DNA of 8,406 nt, from positions 1 through 8,406 of the forward strand of contig JAKZSO010000204.1 in NCBI GenBank assembly GCA_047517625.1. The letters run 5' to 3'. Under the pieces are notes generated by a model. That model searched no databases and was not told the DNA's origin. It saw nothing but the letters and a program-made list of their open reading frames with translations. Position 1 is the stretch's first letter. Each line of letters starts with the position of its first letter. The position numbers and the translations under genes were made by a program. Shown here one piece after another: positions 6,457 through 8,406 of this stretch. Origin of the DNA: JABHVE01 sp047517625 (GTDB lineage Bacteria; Pseudomonadota; Alphaproteobacteria; UBA2966; CAIVPW01).

Positions 6457-6488
6457 CGGATTCACGCGCCCTCAGAAGGCGCGATCCG
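6457..6488 (+). repeat. TCA-bulge palindrome, copy with CGGAT/ATCCG outer arms
   Basis: CGGAT (6457-6461), bulge TCA, CGCGCC (6465-6470), loop CTCAGAA, GGCGCG (6478-6483), ATCCG (6484-6488). The outer arms changed from CAGAT/ATCTG to CGGAT/ATCCG on both sides, preserving pairing. Confidence 0.75.
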
Positions 6489-6528
6489 CACTTGCCCTGA
6501 CCCCCTCGCGGGAATCCCGTCTTCCGTC

Positions 6529-6552
6529 ATGGCCGGGCCCAGACCCGGCCAT
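6529..6552 (+). repeat. ATGGCCGGG palindrome, simple form
   Basis: ATGGCCGGG (6529-6537) pairs perfectly with CCCGGCCAT (6544-6552) around CCCAGA. This is the uninterrupted relative of the element at 4013-4060, and both are followed by CCA. Confidence 0.7.
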
Positions 6553-6578
6553 CCACGCCTTTGTTCCAGGCCGTTTGG

Positions 6579-6596
6579 ACCCCCGGGTCAAGCCCG
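6579..6596 (-). repeat. ACCCCCGG palindrome, degenerate copy
   Basis: ACCCCCGGG (6579-6587), loop TCAAG, then only CCCG of the second arm before the sequence diverges. On the minus strand CTTGACCCGGGGGTCCA matches copy 2 exactly, so this is a decayed member of that family. Confidence 0.55.
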
Positions 6597-6692
6597 TCGG
6601 CGGAACCTCAGCCGACCGCCGGTTGGCGGAAAAACTCAGCCCAGAGCTTGACCGATCCCTTATACTGGTCGGTTCACTCTGGCCGGGGCGAA

Positions 6693-8406
6693 ATGCAGAA
6701 ATCCATCACAATTCGCGGGGCCCGCGAGCACAATCTGAAGGCCATCGACCTCGAGATCCCTCGTGACAAGCTGGTGGTGATCACCGGTTTGTCCGGGTCT
6801 GGCAAGTCCACCCTGGCCTTCGATACCATCTATGCCGAGGGCCAGCGCCGCTATGTGGAAAGCCTTTCCGCCTATGCCCGGCAGTTCTTGGAGCTGATGC
6901 AAAAGCCCGACGTTGAGTCCATCGAAGGCCTATCTCCGGCGATTTCCATCGAGCAGAAAACCACGTCGCGCAATCCCCGGTCCACGGTGGGCACGGTCAC
7001 CGAGATTTACGATTACCTGCGGCTGCTGTTCGCCCGCATCGGCATCCCTTATTCCCCGGCCACAGGTCTACCCATCGAAAGCCAAACCGTCAGCCAGATG
7101 GTCGATCGCGTGCTGGCCATGAATGAAGGCACGCGGCTTTATCTGCTGGCCCCCATCGTTCGCGGCCGCAAGGGCGAATACCGCAAGGAACTGGCGGCGT
7201 TGCTCAAACGCGGATTCCAGCGGGTCAAAGTCGACGGCGAGGTCTACGAAATCGAAGACGTGCCCACGCTGAACAAAAAGGTCAAACACGACATCGAAGT
7301 CGTGGTGGACCGGGTCGCGGTGAAGTCCGACCTGGGCACCCGGCTGGCCGACAGCTTCGAGACTGTGTTACAAGTCGGCGACGGCATCGTTTTCGCCGAA
7401 GACGCGGATACCGGCGAACGCACAACGTTTTCCGCCAAATTCGCCTGCCCGGTTTCGGGGTTCACCATCGAAGAAATCGAGCCGCGATTGTTTTCGTTCA
7501 ACAATCCGTTCGGGGCATGCCCCACCTGCGACGGCCTGGGTGTGCGCCAATTCGTCGATCCCGAATTAGTCATTCCCAACCCCGCGCTTAGCCTGGATCG
7601 CGGTGCCATCGCCCCGTGGTCGCGCACCTCATCACAGTATTACCTGCAGACCCTGGCCGCCGTGGCTGGCTTTTACGAAGTCAGCATGTACACGCCGTTC
7701 AACGAGCTGCCCCAAGAAGCCCAACAGGGAATCCTGTATGGGTCAGGGGACACGCCGATCACCGTGAAGTTCGAGGACGGCCACCGCAGCTATGCCACCA
7801 CCCGGCCTTTCGAGGGGGTGATCCCGAATTTAGAGCGGCGTTGGCGGCAGACGGATTCGGCGTGGGCCCGCGAAGACATCGCCCGGTTCCAAAGCACCGC
7901 ACCCTGCGAATCGTGCGGCGGCAACCGCCTGAAGCCCGAGGCCTTGGCGGTAAAGATCGATGGCTTTCATGTCGCCCAGGTGGCGGATCTTTCCATTTCC
8001 GCCGCCGCCGAATGGTTCAAGGCCCTGCCGAAAAAGCTGTCCGCCAAGCACAACGAAATTGCCGAGCGCATTCTGCGGGAGGTGAACGAACGCCTCGGCT
8101 TTTTGGTGAACGTGGGTTTGGAATATCTGACGCTGTCGCGCCAGGCCGGGACCTTGTCCGGGGGCGAAAGCCAGCGCATTCGGCTCGCGTCGCAAATTGG
8201 TTCGGGCCTAACCGGCGTTTTGTACGTTCTCGACGAGCCGTCCATCGGGTTGCATCAGCGCGACAACGCCCGGCTGCTGCAAACGTTGATCCGCCTGCGC
8301 GACCTCGGCAACACGGTCATCGTCGTGGAGCACGACGAAGAGGCGATTATGGCCGCCGACCATGTCATCGATATGGGGCCCGGGGCCGGCATCCACGGTG
8401 GTGGGA
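6693..8406 (+). CDS. uvrA: Excinuclease ABC subunit UvrA (N-terminal 571 residues, cut by window edge)
   Basis: UvrA is the damage-sensing ATPase of nucleotide excision repair; it acts as a dimer and loads UvrB at lesions. The frame is open to the window end, about 571 of the usual 940-970 residues. Visible are Walker A GLSGSGKST (about 32-40), the EQKTTSRNPRSTVGTVTEI block, the first zinc-finger region (252-279), the CESCGGNRLKPEA motif, the ABC signature LSGGESQ (488-494) and Walker B with D514-E515 (VLYVLDEPSIGLH). The second ATPase half lies outside. In the zinc-finger the second Cys is Ser255 (C252-P-V-S, then C276 and C279); I recall this as common in alphaproteobacterial UvrA, so it is probably not a defect. 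ATG 6693 follows GGGG by four bases. No alphaproteobacterial SOS box (GTTC-N7-GTTC) is visible upstream, though uvrA is often SOS-regulated. Confidence 0.97.
   Translation, partial: MQKSITIRGAREHNLKAIDLEIPRDKLVVITGLSGSGKSTLAFDTIYAEGQRRYVESLSAYARQFLELMQKPDVESIEGLSPAISIEQKTTSRNPRSTVGTVTEIYDYLRLLFARIGIPYSPATGLPIESQTVSQMVDRVLAMNEGTRLYLLAPIVRGRKGEYRKELAALLKRGFQRVKVDGEVYEIEDVPTLNKKVKHDIEVVVDRVAVKSDLGTRLADSFETVLQVGDGIVFAEDADTGERTTFSAKFACPVSGFTIEEIEPRLFSFNNPFGACPTCDGLGVRQFVDPELVIPNPALSLDRGAIAPWSRTSSQYYLQTLAAVAGFYEVSMYTPFNELPQEAQQGILYGSGDTPITVKFEDGHRSYATTRPFEGVIPNLERRWRQTDSAWAREDIARFQSTAPCESCGGNRLKPEALAVKIDGFHVAQVADLSISAAAEWFKALPKKLSAKHNEIAERILREVNERLGFLVNVGLEYLTLSRQAGTLSGGESQRIRLASQIGSGLTGVLYVLDEPSIGLHQRDNARLLQTLIRLRDLGNTVIVVEHDEEAIMAADHVIDMGPGAGIHGGG

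Larger units (their letters stand above)
6085..6692. other. Repeat-rich intergenic region between the cyclase gene and uvrA
   Basis: This 608-base stretch has no convincing gene; plus-strand frames through it are Pro/Arg/Ser-rich and follow the repeats. It holds the cyclase promoter candidate and at least eight palindromic elements from four families, listed separately. The last 80 bases before uvrA contain TTGACC (6648-6653) and TATACT (6661-6666), but their 7-base spacing rules them out as one promoter. Confidence 0.65.

Noticed and set aside
6563..6576. GTTC-GTTT pair upstream of uvrA as a LexA (SOS) site
   Set aside because: The spacer is 6 not 7 bases, the second half is GTTT, and it is more than 110 bases from the start inside repeat DNA.
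6166..6596. CRISPR array
   Set aside because: The repeats are of different families, in both orientations, unevenly spaced, with no constant-length spacers and no cas genes.
6648..6666. TTGACC and TATACT before uvrA as a sigma-70 promoter
   Set aside because: The spacing is only 7 bases, and neither box has a good partner at 16-18 bases.
7446..7529. Damaged zinc-finger in UvrA (Ser at the second Cys position)
   Set aside because: As far as I recall CPVSGF is common in alphaproteobacterial UvrA, so it is more likely a clade feature than a lesion.

Overview
The window looks like chromosomal DNA of a GC-rich alphaproteobacterium, possibly of the Rhodospirillales; the order is an inference. The grounds are the UvrA and SSB sequences, a membrane-anchored class III cyclase fused to TolB-like and TPR regions (a build common in this class), and intergenic palindromes of kinds common in alphaproteobacteria, including one with the core CATCCTGAGCTTGTCGAAGG.

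Layout from left to right: (1) 57-287, minus strand, the N-terminal stub of a protein resembling the DUF6998 family that loses family resemblance after about 58 residues. (2) 288-784, no convincing gene; its right part (about 600-780) is rich in complementary arms and may encode a structured RNA. (3) 785-1531 and 1550-3259, plus strand, a probable two-gene unit: a secreted Sel1-repeat protein, then a receiver-domain protein whose frame is cut by one in-frame TAA at 2921-2923. Its receiver has Glu where the phospho-accepting Asp should be. (4) 3393-3869, minus strand, an intact ssb. (5) 4184-6084, minus strand, an adenylate/guanylate cyclase with a -1 frameshift in a four-base homopolymer. (6) 6085-6692, an intergenic region packed with palindromic repeats. 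(7) 6693 to the right edge, plus strand, uvrA, cut by the window.

ssb and uvrA are divergent, as in many proteobacteria, but here the cyclase gene and repeat blocks lie between them. The two DNA-maintenance genes look intact, whereas the receiver protein, the cyclase and the leftmost stub are all interrupted. Two of these lesions are single-base events and could be sequencing errors, so a check of read quality should precede any biological reading.

The most original signal is a family of short palindromes with fixed outer arms (CAGAT or CGGAT pairing with ATCTG or ATCCG), a constant TCA bulge, and inner arms that differ between copies while staying complementary. Four copies and a half copy lie in the window. 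A second module, a hairpin with the core TGCTGCGGAGCAGCGA, sits inside two different palindrome families. I see no CRISPR array, transposase, tRNA, rRNA or defence operon.
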